In this document: positions 16,707 through 25,538 of the stretch, one piece after another | Position numbering within the stretch: the first letter of the stretch is position 1 | Layout: each line of letters starts with the position of its first letter | Assembly: GCA_937894725.1 (NCBI GenBank) | Contig: CALAYL010000053.1 | Coordinates: 1 to 52,336, forward strand | Length of the DNA: 52,336 nucleotides | Origin: an uncultured Bacteroidota bacterium | Lineage (GTDB): Bacteria > Bacteroidota > Bacteroidia > Chitinophagales > LD1 | Direction: 5' to 3' | Made by a program: the position numbers and the translations under genes | The notes under the pieces: generated by a model | The model's database searches: none | What the model saw: the letters and a program-made list of their open reading frames with translations, nothing else | Told to the model about the DNA's origin: nothing

Positions 16707-17834
16707 ATGATAAGTACAGGGCATTGGAGTATGTTTTTAAGCTTTTTCTTTGTCATAGCTATTTTGATTTCACTAATTATCAATTGGCTCTTTTTAAGAA
16801 TTTCTTTCAATCTGGGTGCAAAAAACAAGCCCAATCAACAAATTCGCTGGGCAGCAAATATTAAGCCCGCTGTGGGTGGGTTTTCCTTTTTTATAGTCTT
16901 TCTCATATCTATCGCATTCATAGGTGGGCTACCTCGTGAAAGTTTGTCTTTTTTTGATAAGAATATTTTAGGGCTTACTTCTGCTAGCACACTCGGCTTT
17001 TTAATAGGTCTAGCAGATGATGCCTATAATACAAATCCTCTAGTCAAATTTATAGGACAACTCACTTGTGCATTTATCCTCATTTTATCTGATGTGTATA
17101 TACATTTCACTGAAATACCTGCTATCGATTTTGCGCTTACTACATTTTGGGTTATCGGTCTTATGAACTCCATCAATATGCTCGACAATATGGATGGTAT
17201 CACTGCTTCTATTTCAGCAACTATAATTTTCGGTATCCTTGGTATCATTTTTATTGATGGTTCTTTTCAACAAAATTTCTACCTCGTTATACTTATCGGT
17301 GTTTTGGGGTCCTTGATCGGATTTTTATACTTCAACTGGAACCCCTCCAGAATTTATATGGGTGATACAGGAAGTCAGTTTTTGGGCGTGTTTCTGGCTG
17401 GCATTGGTATCATCTATTGCTGGGGTTTTAAAGCGGCTACAAATGAGTTTTTTCAAATAAAACTCTTCGTTATTCCCGTTATCTTTTTCATTGTTCCTAT
17501 TATAGACACCGCCACCGTTACTATGCGCAGACTTATGCGCAGACAATCCCCATTTGTAGGGGGCAAAGATCACATTACCCATCACTTAGTGTATCTAGGC
17601 TTGAACGATAAGCAAGTAGCAATCGTCATGATTTCCACCTCACTAGTCTCTATAATTGCCACATTTCCATTGCTCTTAGGCCTAATGGAGTGGACTATCT
17701 GGGTTACACTCAGCTATTTTGGTTATGCACTAGTGCTATTTTTCGTGTTTCAACTATTGTACAATAAAGGCGCTGCGGAATATGCCCTAAAACAAAAAAG
17801 CGCAAGAGAAAATTCTCTTACGCCAATGTATTAA
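16707..17834 (+). CDS. Undecaprenyl-phosphate sugar-1-phosphate transferase, WecA/TagO-like
   Basis: 375 residues with about ten hydrophobic helices. MraY/WecA family motifs are clear: GLADDAYNTNPLVKFIGQ with the Mg-binding Asp pair, NSINMLDNMDGITAS, YMGDTGSQFLGVF, and the loop RRQSPFVGGKDHITHHL. The family transfers a sugar-1-phosphate, typically GlcNAc-1-P, from a UDP-sugar to undecaprenyl phosphate at the cytoplasmic face and starts polysaccharide synthesis. It is the last of three genes with Wza- and Wzc-like genes. No glycosyltransferases, flippase or polymerase are adjacent. Confidence 0.9.
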   Translation: MISTGHWSMFLSFFFVIAILISLIINWLFLRISFNLGAKNKPNQQIRWAANIKPAVGGFSFFIVFLISIAFIGGLPRESLSFFDKNILGLTSASTLGFLIGLADDAYNTNPLVKFIGQLTCAFILILSDVYIHFTEIPAIDFALTTFWVIGLMNSINMLDNMDGITASISATIIFGILGIIFIDGSFQQNFYLVILIGVLGSLIGFLYFNWNPSRIYMGDTGSQFLGVFLAGIGIIYCWGFKAATNEFFQIKLFVIPVIFFIVPIIDTATVTMRRLMRRQSPFVGGKDHITHHLVYLGLNDKQVAIVMISTSLVSIIATFPLLLGLMEWTIWVTLSYFGYALVLFFVFQLLYNKGAAEYALKQKSARENSLTPMY

Positions 17835-17847
17835 GTTATAGGCTTAC

Positions 17848-18144
17848 TTACTTTTTTTCTGGTGTTCCTTTTGATGCGCAACAAGGCTTTCCAGGTGTTG
17901 CCGAGCCGCTACACTGCTTAGCAGCGGGAGTTGATGCTGATTCTGTAGGAGCTGCTGTTTGCCCATGATTGCATCCTGCATGCGAATGCTCTGTTGTGGT
18001 AGGGGTTGCTTCAGAAGTTGGTTTTGCACCAGTTTCTTTTGATTGGCAACACGCTTTTTTACAAGATTTTTTGCAGTCTTCGTGTGCCATAACCGATACA
18101 GCTACTAATGCAGAAAACAATACGGTGCTAATGATTTTTTTCAT
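17848..18144 (-). CDS. Small secreted Cys/His-rich protein, possible metal binder
   Basis: 98 residues: a clean signal peptide (1-20, cleavage after VMA), then a low-complexity chain with eight cysteines at 24, 28, 32, 33, 58, 78, 88 and 89, and a HSHAGCNHG cluster. The middle is rich in Thr, Ala, Glu and Pro. I do not recognise a named family. Paired cysteines and histidines suggest binding of Cu, Zn or a similar metal in the periplasm, but this is inference. It starts 21 nt after the psd stop and may be co-transcribed with it. Confidence 0.65.
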   Translation of the reverse strand: MKKIISTVLFSALVAVSVMAHEDCKKSCKKACCQSKETGAKPTSEATPTTTEHSHAGCNHGQTAAPTESASTPAAKQCSGSATPGKPCCASKGTPEKK

Positions 18145-18165
18145 GTTTGTTTTTTTTTGTTGTTG

Positions 18166-18843
18166 TTAAATGGTCGTGAGTGTTCCTATTATTGTAACGC
18201 CCCCTTTTACTTTTTGTTTTAATGCTACATCAATCTTTGTGCCAAGAGGTAAAAATAAATCGACCCTTGATCCAAATTTGATAAAACCAAACTCTGTAGC
18301 TTGCGATAACTCATCGCCTTCTGCTACATAGTAGCGAATCTTTCGGGCCAACTTACCCGCTATTTGTCGTATCAACACTTCTACGCTTTCGTTTTTTACC
18401 ACTACCGTGTTTCGCTCATTTTTTTCACTCGATTTCGGATGCCAAGCCACCAAATATTTTCCTGGATGATATTTTTGATAATTTACCACACCCGATATTG
18501 GACTTCGATTTACATGTACATTCGTTGGCGACATAAATATCGATACCTGTATTCTTTTGTCTTTGAAATACTCCCCTTCGTGCACTTCTTCTATCACCAC
18601 CACCCGACCATCGGCTGGCGACATGATTTTGTCGCCATCTATCAATAATTCTCGCTCTGGTATTCTAAAAAAATAAACTACTAGCCCAAACACTAATGTC
18701 GTGACAAAGGCTAGCGAAACAGATAAGATGGCCGACTGCACAAAAAGAGCAATGCCTACATTTATAACTACGGCTATAAATCCAAACCACAAAATAAGAC
18801 TGTGTCCCTCATGGTGGATATATATTTTCTTTCTTATGGGCAT
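18166..18843 (-). CDS. psd: Phosphatidylserine decarboxylase proenzyme, short form
   Basis: 225 residues, the short form usual in Bacteroidota. Two hydrophobic segments at the N-terminus, then SPADGR (75-80), the catalytic block SIFMSPTNVHVNRSP (101-115), and the self-cleavage site G191-S192 in KFGSRVDLF, which generates the pyruvoyl group. It converts phosphatidylserine to phosphatidylethanolamine on the inner membrane. It lies downstream of cdsA, which supplies CDP-diacylglycerol; the separate promoter box at 18861-18868 allows independent expression. Confidence 0.93.
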   Translation of the reverse strand: MPIRKKIYIHHEGHSLILWFGFIAVVINVGIALFVQSAILSVSLAFVTTLVFGLVVYFFRIPERELLIDGDKIMSPADGRVVVIEEVHEGEYFKDKRIQVSIFMSPTNVHVNRSPISGVVNYQKYHPGKYLVAWHPKSSEKNERNTVVVKNESVEVLIRQIAGKLARKIRYYVAEGDELSQATEFGFIKFGSRVDLFLPLGTKIDVALKQKVKGGVTIIGTLTTI

Positions 18844-18860
18844 TTTTTACAATTAACTAA

Positions 18861-18868
18861 CAAATATA
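18861..18868 (-). promoter_or_regulatory. -7 promoter box TATATTTG for psd
   Basis: Perfect minus-strand TAnnTTTG, 17 nt before the psd ATG. Confidence 0.6.
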
Positions 18869-18895
18869 GACCTTTCGTACTACTTTCTTGCTTTT

Positions 18896-19795
18896 TTATC
18901 TTAAATAGCTGATTAACATTGTTATTACATTCCATTGCTCTACTATCCAGAATCCAAATGCCATAAATGCGATATTAATCAATATAGCATCCATCCTGTC
19001 TAAAAAACCGCCATGACCAGGCAGTACAGATCCTGAATCCTTTACGCCTATGCTTCGTTTAAACATTGATTCCACCAAATCTCCATAAGTAGCCGAAAAG
19101 ATACTAAGCACTCCCAAAAATAACCACTGTGCACTAGATATAGGTTGGCTATACAAATTGAAAGTAGGTATAGCGCCTACTATCCACACTAAAATAACTG
19201 GGTAAAAATACACGAGCACAAATACCATAATACTTCCGCCCAATAATCCTTCTATCGATTTTTTTGGTGAAATGCGTTCAAAAAGTTTGCGTTTTCCAAA
19301 GAGATTGCCAAAAATATAACACATTGAATCATAATACCACGACAGAAACACGACCGCTAAAACCACCAGTTTACCTTTATCAAAGTATAGCTTGTTTAAC
19401 AATAAAAATGGCAGGAGAATGTAGGTTAGCGACAACACATTCCACCCAATGTTTTCAAATGGTTTCTCCGATTTGGCATACAATTCCAAAATGAAAAATG
19501 AAAATAAAACGATAGGAAAAATGAAAGCTATATCAGCCAATGAATATCTAAAGTTGAGAAAAAAAGACAACATGTGAATGATGACACCCACTGTAGTTAT
19601 CATGACTCTGTACTTCCCAGCAAATCGTCCGTCTGGTTTTCGACTATTTAAAAGTAGGGTTTGAAATTCCCATAAGGTACCTCCAACTGCTGCAACGGTG
19701 AGTACTAAATAAAACCAAGGACTCCATAGTACACCCCCTACTATGATTATAGCTAGAGACAAACCTGATACCAATCGAATTCCAAAATTTTTCAT
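18896..19795 (-). CDS. cdsA: Phosphatidate cytidylyltransferase
   Basis: 299 residues from the ATG at 19795; a TTG two codons upstream is buried in the promoter box. Multi-spanning membrane protein with the CdsA signature near the C-terminus: GDLVESMFKRSIGVKDSG, then LPGHGGFLDRMDA, preceded by KKSIEGLLGGSIMVF. It makes CDP-diacylglycerol from CTP and phosphatidic acid, the precursor for all phospholipid head groups. psd is 52 nt downstream, so the two form a phospholipid gene pair. A -7 box ends 3 nt before the ATG. Confidence 0.93.
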   Translation of the reverse strand: MKNFGIRLVSGLSLAIIIVGGVLWSPWFYLVLTVAAVGGTLWEFQTLLLNSRKPDGRFAGKYRVMITTVGVIIHMLSFFLNFRYSLADIAFIFPIVLFSFFILELYAKSEKPFENIGWNVLSLTYILLPFLLLNKLYFDKGKLVVLAVVFLSWYYDSMCYIFGNLFGKRKLFERISPKKSIEGLLGGSIMVFVLVYFYPVILVWIVGAIPTFNLYSQPISSAQWLFLGVLSIFSATYGDLVESMFKRSIGVKDSGSVLPGHGGFLDRMDAILINIAFMAFGFWIVEQWNVITMLISYLR

Positions 19796-19798
19796 ATC

Positions 19799-19806
19799 CA
19801 AATATA
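19799..19806 (-). promoter_or_regulatory. -7 promoter box TATATTTG, 3 nt from the cdsA start
   Basis: Perfect minus-strand TAnnTTTG directly before the cdsA ATG, implying a leaderless cdsA mRNA. It sits in the 21-nt gap after the CPBP gene. Confidence 0.55.
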
Positions 19807-19816
19807 GGTTAATAAT

Positions 19817-20728
19817 TTATAGAGGTGATGAAGACTGCAAACTTCGCTTTCTTAACCAATTGATTAGTATAAACATCAACACACCAGCACTGCCCGACAT
19901 CAAAAGCGGAAAAGTACTATTGTCCGATAAGTCTGTACCCAAATAGCCATTTATAAAGGCATACTTAAATACTATCATGCTAAAGTTATTCATAAAATGC
20001 GCAATGATAGGCACCCATAGGTTTTGAGTAAAATGATAAAGCAGGCCAAGTACAACACCCATCACTAAAATGGCTAAAAAATTATCGAATTGTAGATGCA
20101 TCATACTAAAGCTAAATGCAGCTATACACACCGCCACTATAGGTCGCATATTTGATTTGATAAGCAGCGTTTGCACCACTCCCCTAAAAAACAACTCCTC
20201 TGCTACAGCAGGCAAAAATGCCAGTACCAACGTCAATACCAGAAAATGATTCAGCGTATTGATAGCAAAAACATTATTTATAAGCTCTTCCGTGCTTTTT
20301 TGGTTATCGCGAAGGTGGCTCATCATCTCTGGCAATGGCAATGCGCTCATAATATCTATCAGGAGATTAATAAAAACTCCCCCTAATAGCATCACCGCTA
20401 CAGCTATCAAAAGATTAATCGCCTTGGGCATTTTATTTAAGCGAAAAAAATCGCCCGTGTCGTACCTTAATACCTGTGTAAAAAGCAATGCAGGCAATAA
20501 AAACATACCCCAAGTAGAAGCCAAGGATTGCATAAACAAAGAGGCGTTTATATTTTCCTTTTGGGCAGCTATCGATACTATAAACTCATCAGGATTTTCA
20601 ATGCCAAAAAGTATGGGTAACAAAAATTTCACTAAAAACAGACATAAAAACAGACACAGCCCCATCAAGCCAAATAAAATAGCCAGTTGAATAATCGGGT
20701 TTGGACGTGCAGATTGTGGTGACTCCAT
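19817..20728 (-). CDS. CPBP-family (CAAX protease/bacteriocin-processing-like) membrane protein
   Basis: 303 residues with about eight hydrophobic segments. The three family motifs are present: EELFFRG (E177, E178, R182), the His in FSMMHLQF (H211), and HFMNN (H244, N248). These define the intramembrane metal-independent glutamate protease fold of Rce1 and its bacterial relatives, some of which process peptides or confer self-immunity. No peptide substrate gene is adjacent. cdsA follows after a short gap. Divergent to the dus gene with both promoters in a 95-nt region. Confidence 0.88.
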   Translation of the reverse strand: MESPQSARPNPIIQLAILFGLMGLCLFLCLFLVKFLLPILFGIENPDEFIVSIAAQKENINASLFMQSLASTWGMFLLPALLFTQVLRYDTGDFFRLNKMPKAINLLIAVAVMLLGGVFINLLIDIMSALPLPEMMSHLRDNQKSTEELINNVFAINTLNHFLVLTLVLAFLPAVAEELFFRGVVQTLLIKSNMRPIVAVCIAAFSFSMMHLQFDNFLAILVMGVVLGLLYHFTQNLWVPIIAHFMNNFSMIVFKYAFINGYLGTDLSDNSTFPLLMSGSAGVLMFILINWLRKRSLQSSSPL

Positions 20729-20734
20729 CTACCA

Positions 20735-20742
20735 CAAACGTA
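20735..20742 (-). promoter_or_regulatory. -7 promoter box TACGTTTG, 6 nt from the CPBP gene start
   Basis: Perfect minus-strand TAnnTTTG with ATG at 20728, giving a very short or absent leader. Confidence 0.55.
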
Positions 20743-20810
20743 CTAAAAAAAACTAATCGGCTAAATGGCGGATTTAAAGTCAGATGCTTGTGAACTCCAC
20801 GCAGATACAC

Positions 20811-20818
20811 TACCTTTG
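20811..20818 (+). promoter_or_regulatory. -7 promoter box TACCTTTG, 5 nt from the dus start
   Basis: Perfect TAnnTTTG with a TTG 20 nt upstream (20788-20790) at the spacing expected of the -33 element. The ATG is at 20824, so the transcript should be leaderless or nearly so. Confidence 0.65.
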
Positions 20819-20823
20819 CGCAC

Positions 20824-21855
20824 ATGGCTAAAATAGCACATATTGATCTTGGTCCTCGACCACTACTACTTGCTCCTATGGAGGATGTGAGTGATCCACC
20901 TTTTCGTCATCTATGCAAACAGCAAGGGGCAGATATGCTCTACACAGAGTTTATATCTTCCGATGGGCTCATTCGTGATGCCGAAAAGAGCGTAAAAAAA
21001 CTCGATATTTTTGATGACGAAAGACCCGTGGGCATTCAAATTTTTGGTGGAGAAATAGATGCTATGACCCGCTCGGCCGAAATCGTTGAGGCCGCAAAAC
21101 CGGAACTTCTCGACATTAATTACGGTTGCCCAGTCAAAAATGTAGTCTGCCGTAATGCAGGTTCGGGCATACTCCGCGACATCGATAAAATGGTCGCCCT
21201 CACAGCTGCTATAGTCAAAGCCACCAAACTCCCCGTAACGGTAAAAACCCGCCTAGGCTGGGATGCCAATAGTATCAAAATAGTAGAAGTAGCTGAACGA
21301 CTTCAAGATGTGGGCATTCATGCCATCTCTATACACTGCCGTACCAAACACCAAATGTACACCGGCAGAGCCGATTGGAGCTGGATAGCTAAGGTGAAAG
21401 AAAATCCTCGTTTACACATTCCTGTTTTTGGTAATGGCGATGTGGACTCTGGTGCTTCCGCCAAAGAAATGATGGACACTTACGGAGCAGATGGAGTGAT
21501 GATAGGTAGAGCGTCCATTGGATATCCTTGGATTTTTAGAGAAGTAAAACATTTTCTGGCCACAGGCAAAGAAATGGCACCACCTACCTTAGCTGAGCGA
21601 CTTGCTGCAGCTAGGGAGCATTTGGAGCGGTCTATCCAATGGAAAAACAAAGTACTCGGCATTCTCGAAATGCGCAGACATTACGCACACTATTTTAGGG
21701 GGCTTGAAAATATAAAGCCGTTTAGAATGCGCTTAGTACAGACCATGGACGAGGCGGAGATTTACCACATCCTAAACGAAATCGAAGTTTACTACAAGGA
21801 TATGGAAACACCCTTTGCAAAGACAAACGTAAAGGCTGTATATGCTGATGGGTAA
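20824..21855 (+). CDS. dusB: tRNA-dihydrouridine synthase, DusB-like
   Basis: 343 residues. FMN-dependent TIM barrel with LLAPMEDVSDPPFRHLC at the start, INYGCPVKNVVCRNAGSG carrying the conserved Cys, KTRLGWD, ISIHCRTKHQMYTGRADW, and FGNGDVDSG plus GADGVMIGRASIG for FMN phosphate binding. It reduces specific uridines of tRNA to dihydrouridine. The stop is 5 nt from the stop of the convergent PBP gene. The DusB assignment within the Dus family is by general resemblance. Confidence 0.92.
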   Translation: MAKIAHIDLGPRPLLLAPMEDVSDPPFRHLCKQQGADMLYTEFISSDGLIRDAEKSVKKLDIFDDERPVGIQIFGGEIDAMTRSAEIVEAAKPELLDINYGCPVKNVVCRNAGSGILRDIDKMVALTAAIVKATKLPVTVKTRLGWDANSIKIVEVAERLQDVGIHAISIHCRTKHQMYTGRADWSWIAKVKENPRLHIPVFGNGDVDSGASAKEMMDTYGADGVMIGRASIGYPWIFREVKHFLATGKEMAPPTLAERLAAAREHLERSIQWKNKVLGILEMRRHYAHYFRGLENIKPFRMRLVQTMDEAEIYHILNEIEVYYKDMETPFAKTNVKAVYADG

Positions 21856-21860
21856 TAAAT

Positions 21861-24104
21861 TTATCTAATCCCGACTACGCTATCCGCTACTACATTACAA
21901 TCAAAATTGACCACAAAAGAACTGTCCGATGGCGAACTAAATCGAGCATTGGGACGGATACCCGTTTTATGCTGGCTAAATATTTTTTGTAAAAATCCAC
22001 CTACGATAGGCAAAGCAGCAGCACCTCCCTGACCAGTAGCAGTCGATGCAAAATGCACACTCGGCTGATCAAACCCTACCCAACAGCCAACAACTAAATC
22101 GGGTGTAAATCCTATAAACCACGCATCCGCATTGCTTTGTGTAGTCCCCGTTTTGCCTGCTATATCCATGGTTTTAAGCCCATATTTGGTTCGCAATTTT
22201 GCTCCTGTGCCATAATCCACTACGCCCTTCATCATTTGAGTGGTAGTATAGGCTATTTCTTCAGACAACACTTCTTCTTGTTTTACGCCAAACGAAGCAA
22301 GTACATTGCCTTTTTTATCTGTTATTTTTTTTAGAAAAATAGGCCTAGAGTGCGTGCCTAAGTTAGCAAAAGCAGTATATGCCCCTACCATTTCCATCAA
22401 GGAAATATCTGATACGCCCAAACACAAAGCAGGTACTGGCTCTAATGCACTTTCTATTTTTAATTTTTTCGCCATAGTGACCAGCGCTTCTGGTCCGAAA
22501 TCACACATCAAGTTAGCCGTGACTCTATTGTCCGAATACCAAAGTCCCTCTTGCATAGGTACCATGTCCCCCTCTTTCCATCGGTTTGTACCAGCTGGAT
22601 TCCAACCTCCGTTGCCACAAGTAGGTGCCATATACGGTATAGGATAGCAGGGGTCATAGCCTCGCTCTATTGCTACTGCATACTGAAAAGGTTTCATGGT
22701 AGAGCCTACTTGACGCTTAGTAGATTGCTTAGCATGATCGAGCTGGAAATAGCGCATGTGCGGCCCACCTATCCAAGCTTTTATTTCGCCATTTTTTGCA
22801 TTGACGGCTAGTAGTCCGCATTGTATCATTTGCAGATAATACCGCAGCGAATCGAGTGAACTCATCACCGTGTCTTTATTAAAATTGCCATCTTGACCAC
22901 GGTAGTCATAAATCGTCATTTCGTGTTTTTCTTCAAATGCTTCCTCGATGTCTTTATCCGATTTACCGGCAGTTTTTAGTGCCAAATATAGGTCAGATTC
23001 TTTCATCATTTTTTCGAGCAGTTTTGGCTTCGCTCTTTCGCCCTGTTTCCACGGCTCTTTGCCCCGCCATTCTGCAAAAAATGTTTTTTGTAGATAGGCC
23101 AAATGTCCTTTCATGCTTTCCTCCGCAGCACGCTGCATACTGGCATCAAGGGTCGTATAGATATTTAATCCGTCTTTGTAAATATCATATTTTGAGCCAT
23201 CTGGTTTGCGATTTTGATCGCACCATTTTTTGACCTCTTCCCGCACGATCATTCTGAAATAAGTAGCTATGCCTTCTCTAAAATCAGGATTATGAAAGTT
23301 GAGTTTTATCGGTTTGTCTTTGTACTTGTCATAGTCCGCTTGGCTAATAGCACCCTCTTCTTTCATACGTGCCATAACTAGGTTTCTTCGCTCTCGAGTG
23401 AGCAGTTCTCTGTTTTTAGGGTTAAATAACGATGGCCCATTGAGCATAGCTACTAGTGTAGCGGATTCGGGAAGACTGAGCGCTGCGGGTGTTTTATAGA
23501 AATAAGTAAATGCCGCAGTTTTGATGCCATACGAATTGTATCCAAAACCGATCGTGTTGAAATACAGATTTATTACTTCTTCTTTCGTAAAATTTCGTTC
23601 GATTTTAGCCGCCAAAATCCACTCTTTCAATTTCTGTTTTACCCTGCTCCATTTACCGCTTCTGAAAGATTGCTGATGAAACAAATTCTTTGCCAATTGC
23701 TGTGTGATGGTGCTCCCCCCTCCTGCATCTTGACCCAGTAGCCCAGTGCGGATGATAACACGAAACAAGCCCATTAGGTCTATACCCGAATGGTCATAAA
23801 ATCGCTTGTCTTCAGTGGCCACCAATCCTTTTACGAGATAGGGCGACAACTCTTCGTAGCTTACTTCGATTCTATTTTCGTTGAAAAAAGAACCTAGCAC
23901 TTCGCCATCGGCCGACCAAACGGTAGATGAGATAGCGGTATGTGGGTTTTGAATCGCTTCGAGATCTGGCATCTCGCCTAGCAAGCCCTCGTTTACACCT
24001 ATGAAAAACAAGATGATTATGAAAACAAACGCCCACAGATACGTTTGAACTGTGCGGAAGGTTTGCCAAAAATTGGCCGAGGATGCTCTTTTTTTACTTG
24101 CCAT
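21861..24104 (-). CDS. Penicillin-binding protein 1A, bifunctional transglycosylase/transpeptidase
   Basis: 747 residues. An N-terminal membrane anchor (about 20-40); a GT51 transglycosylase domain with catalytic E98 in TEDKRFYDHSGID and GGGSTITQQLAKNLF (128-142); and a transpeptidase domain with the S468-T-M-K motif in RQVGSTMKPF, SDN (524-526) and KTG (651-653). It polymerises and cross-links peptidoglycan in the periplasm. All catalytic motifs are intact. A single gene, convergent with dus and divergent from the MFS gene, with a -7 box 10 nt upstream. Confidence 0.95.
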   Translation of the reverse strand: MASKKRASSANFWQTFRTVQTYLWAFVFIIILFFIGVNEGLLGEMPDLEAIQNPHTAISSTVWSADGEVLGSFFNENRIEVSYEELSPYLVKGLVATEDKRFYDHSGIDLMGLFRVIIRTGLLGQDAGGGSTITQQLAKNLFHQQSFRSGKWSRVKQKLKEWILAAKIERNFTKEEVINLYFNTIGFGYNSYGIKTAAFTYFYKTPAALSLPESATLVAMLNGPSLFNPKNRELLTRERRNLVMARMKEEGAISQADYDKYKDKPIKLNFHNPDFREGIATYFRMIVREEVKKWCDQNRKPDGSKYDIYKDGLNIYTTLDASMQRAAEESMKGHLAYLQKTFFAEWRGKEPWKQGERAKPKLLEKMMKESDLYLALKTAGKSDKDIEEAFEEKHEMTIYDYRGQDGNFNKDTVMSSLDSLRYYLQMIQCGLLAVNAKNGEIKAWIGGPHMRYFQLDHAKQSTKRQVGSTMKPFQYAVAIERGYDPCYPIPYMAPTCGNGGWNPAGTNRWKEGDMVPMQEGLWYSDNRVTANLMCDFGPEALVTMAKKLKIESALEPVPALCLGVSDISLMEMVGAYTAFANLGTHSRPIFLKKITDKKGNVLASFGVKQEEVLSEEIAYTTTQMMKGVVDYGTGAKLRTKYGLKTMDIAGKTGTTQSNADAWFIGFTPDLVVGCWVGFDQPSVHFASTATGQGGAAALPIVGGFLQKIFSQHKTGIRPNARFSSPSDSSFVVNFDCNVVADSVVGIR

Positions 24105-24114
24105 AACGGTTAGA

Positions 24115-24122
24115 CAAAGCTA
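24115..24122 (-). promoter_or_regulatory. -7 promoter box TAGCTTTG for the PBP1A gene
   Basis: Perfect minus-strand TAnnTTTG, 10 nt before the ATG at 24104. Confidence 0.55.
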
Positions 24123-24278
24123 ATTTAAAAAGCTAAATGTGGATAAAACAAATTGGGGGTCATTTTAAAAGTAGCCTCTTATAAGTGTGTGTTGTTACTT
24201 TTTTGCCAATTATCATGCGTTTTTTTGATTAGGTGTTTTTCCAAAACTTCTACTACTTTCGCTTTCTCAAAATAAACT

Positions 24279-25520
24279 ATGCAAAAAACAACATCCTCGG
24301 ATGTGTGGGCTGCGCTGCGAATAAAAAACTTTCGCTATCTTCAGCTTTCTCGCTGGCTATTTACTACAGGTTTATTGATGCAATCTACCGTTATTGGATG
24401 GCAGGTATATGAGATCACAGGCGATAAGCTTTCGTTAGGTTTGATAGGACTTTCAGAGGCATTTCCTTTTATTATCACTACTTTTTATTCGGGCTATTTT
24501 GCGGATACCTACCACCGCAATAAGATTATCGCATATGGTACATTGGCTATTACCCTTTGTTCGATGGGGCTATTAGCCCTATCCTTTGATCCCTCTACCC
24601 TTCAAGCCACTGGAGTTTATCCCATTTATCTTTTTATCGTCATAGTAGGTATCGCTCGTTCCTTTTTAGCTCCCTCCACTACTGCATATCAATCTCAGCT
24701 CCTTCCCCGAAGCTTATTTGCCAATGGCGCTACATGGAGTTCAATGGCATGGAATATGGCCGCTATTATGGGCCCTATACTAATAGGTTATATTTATCAA
24801 AATACTAATGTAGTAGTAGCCTACTCGGTAGTATCTTTAGTGTTGATTTTTGCATTTTTGTTTACCCTTATTTTACCTAACTTTCCTATCTCTGGCTCTG
24901 TAAAGCAAAATTCGTTTTTCTACAACTTCAAAGAAGGGATTTTATTTGTCAAAAACACCGAAGCGATTCGCTATTCGTTTTCCCTTGATTTATTTGTCGT
25001 GTTGTTTGGGAGCGTTACTGCGCTTTTGCCTGCTTTCGCCAAAGATATTTTAGGAGTAGAGCAAGCAGGTTTGGGGCTATTGCGCTCGGCTCAATTTATT
25101 GGGGCATTTGTGGCGACCTTAGTGTTGTTGCGCTATCCGCCCGTACGCCATGCTGGTCGAAACTTGCTAGTGGCCGTATTCGGATTTGCGGTCTGTATGA
25201 TTGCCTTTGCATTTTCAACGCACTTTGTTTTGTCACTTATCTTACTTATCGTATCGGGTATGTTTGATAGCGTGAGCGTAGTCATTCGCTCTACCATTTT
25301 ACAGCTCTTCACACCAGATGCTATGCGAGGTAGAGTATCGGCAGTGAGCTCCATTTTTATTAAGTCTTCAAATGAAATAGGCGACTTTGAGTCAGGTCTA
25401 GCTGCTCGATTTTTTGGACTTCAAAAAGCGGTGGTCTTTGGCGGAGTGGTGTCGCTTTCGATTGTTTTGCTAGTCACACTGCTTTCCAAAAAAATGCGAG
25501 AATTAAAAATTGAGGAGTAG
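24279..25520 (+). CDS. MFS transporter of the EntS/MFS_3 type
   Basis: 413 residues with about twelve hydrophobic helices. NFRYLQLSRWLFTTGLLMQ at the start, then GWQVYEITGDKLSLGLIGLS, the loop 2-3 motif SGYFADTYHRNKII, and FAKDILGVEQAGLGLLRSAQ in the second half are characteristic of the enterobactin-exporter-like MFS group. The substrate cannot be inferred; members export siderophores, drugs or are uncharacterised. Single gene with an imperfect -7 box TACTTTCG near 24254-24261. Confidence 0.87.
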   Translation: MQKTTSSDVWAALRIKNFRYLQLSRWLFTTGLLMQSTVIGWQVYEITGDKLSLGLIGLSEAFPFIITTFYSGYFADTYHRNKIIAYGTLAITLCSMGLLALSFDPSTLQATGVYPIYLFIVIVGIARSFLAPSTTAYQSQLLPRSLFANGATWSSMAWNMAAIMGPILIGYIYQNTNVVVAYSVVSLVLIFAFLFTLILPNFPISGSVKQNSFFYNFKEGILFVKNTEAIRYSFSLDLFVVLFGSVTALLPAFAKDILGVEQAGLGLLRSAQFIGAFVATLVLLRYPPVRHAGRNLLVAVFGFAVCMIAFAFSTHFVLSLILLIVSGMFDSVSVVIRSTILQLFTPDAMRGRVSAVSSIFIKSSNEIGDFESGLAARFFGLQKAVVFGGVVSLSIVLLVTLLSKKMRELKIEE

Positions 25521-25538
25521 TGTATAGCGGTCGAAAAG

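Noticed and set aside
19817..20728. CPBP protein considered as part of a peptide-processing (bacteriocin) system
   Set aside because: No small precursor peptide or ABC exporter is adjacent; its neighbours are phospholipid genes.
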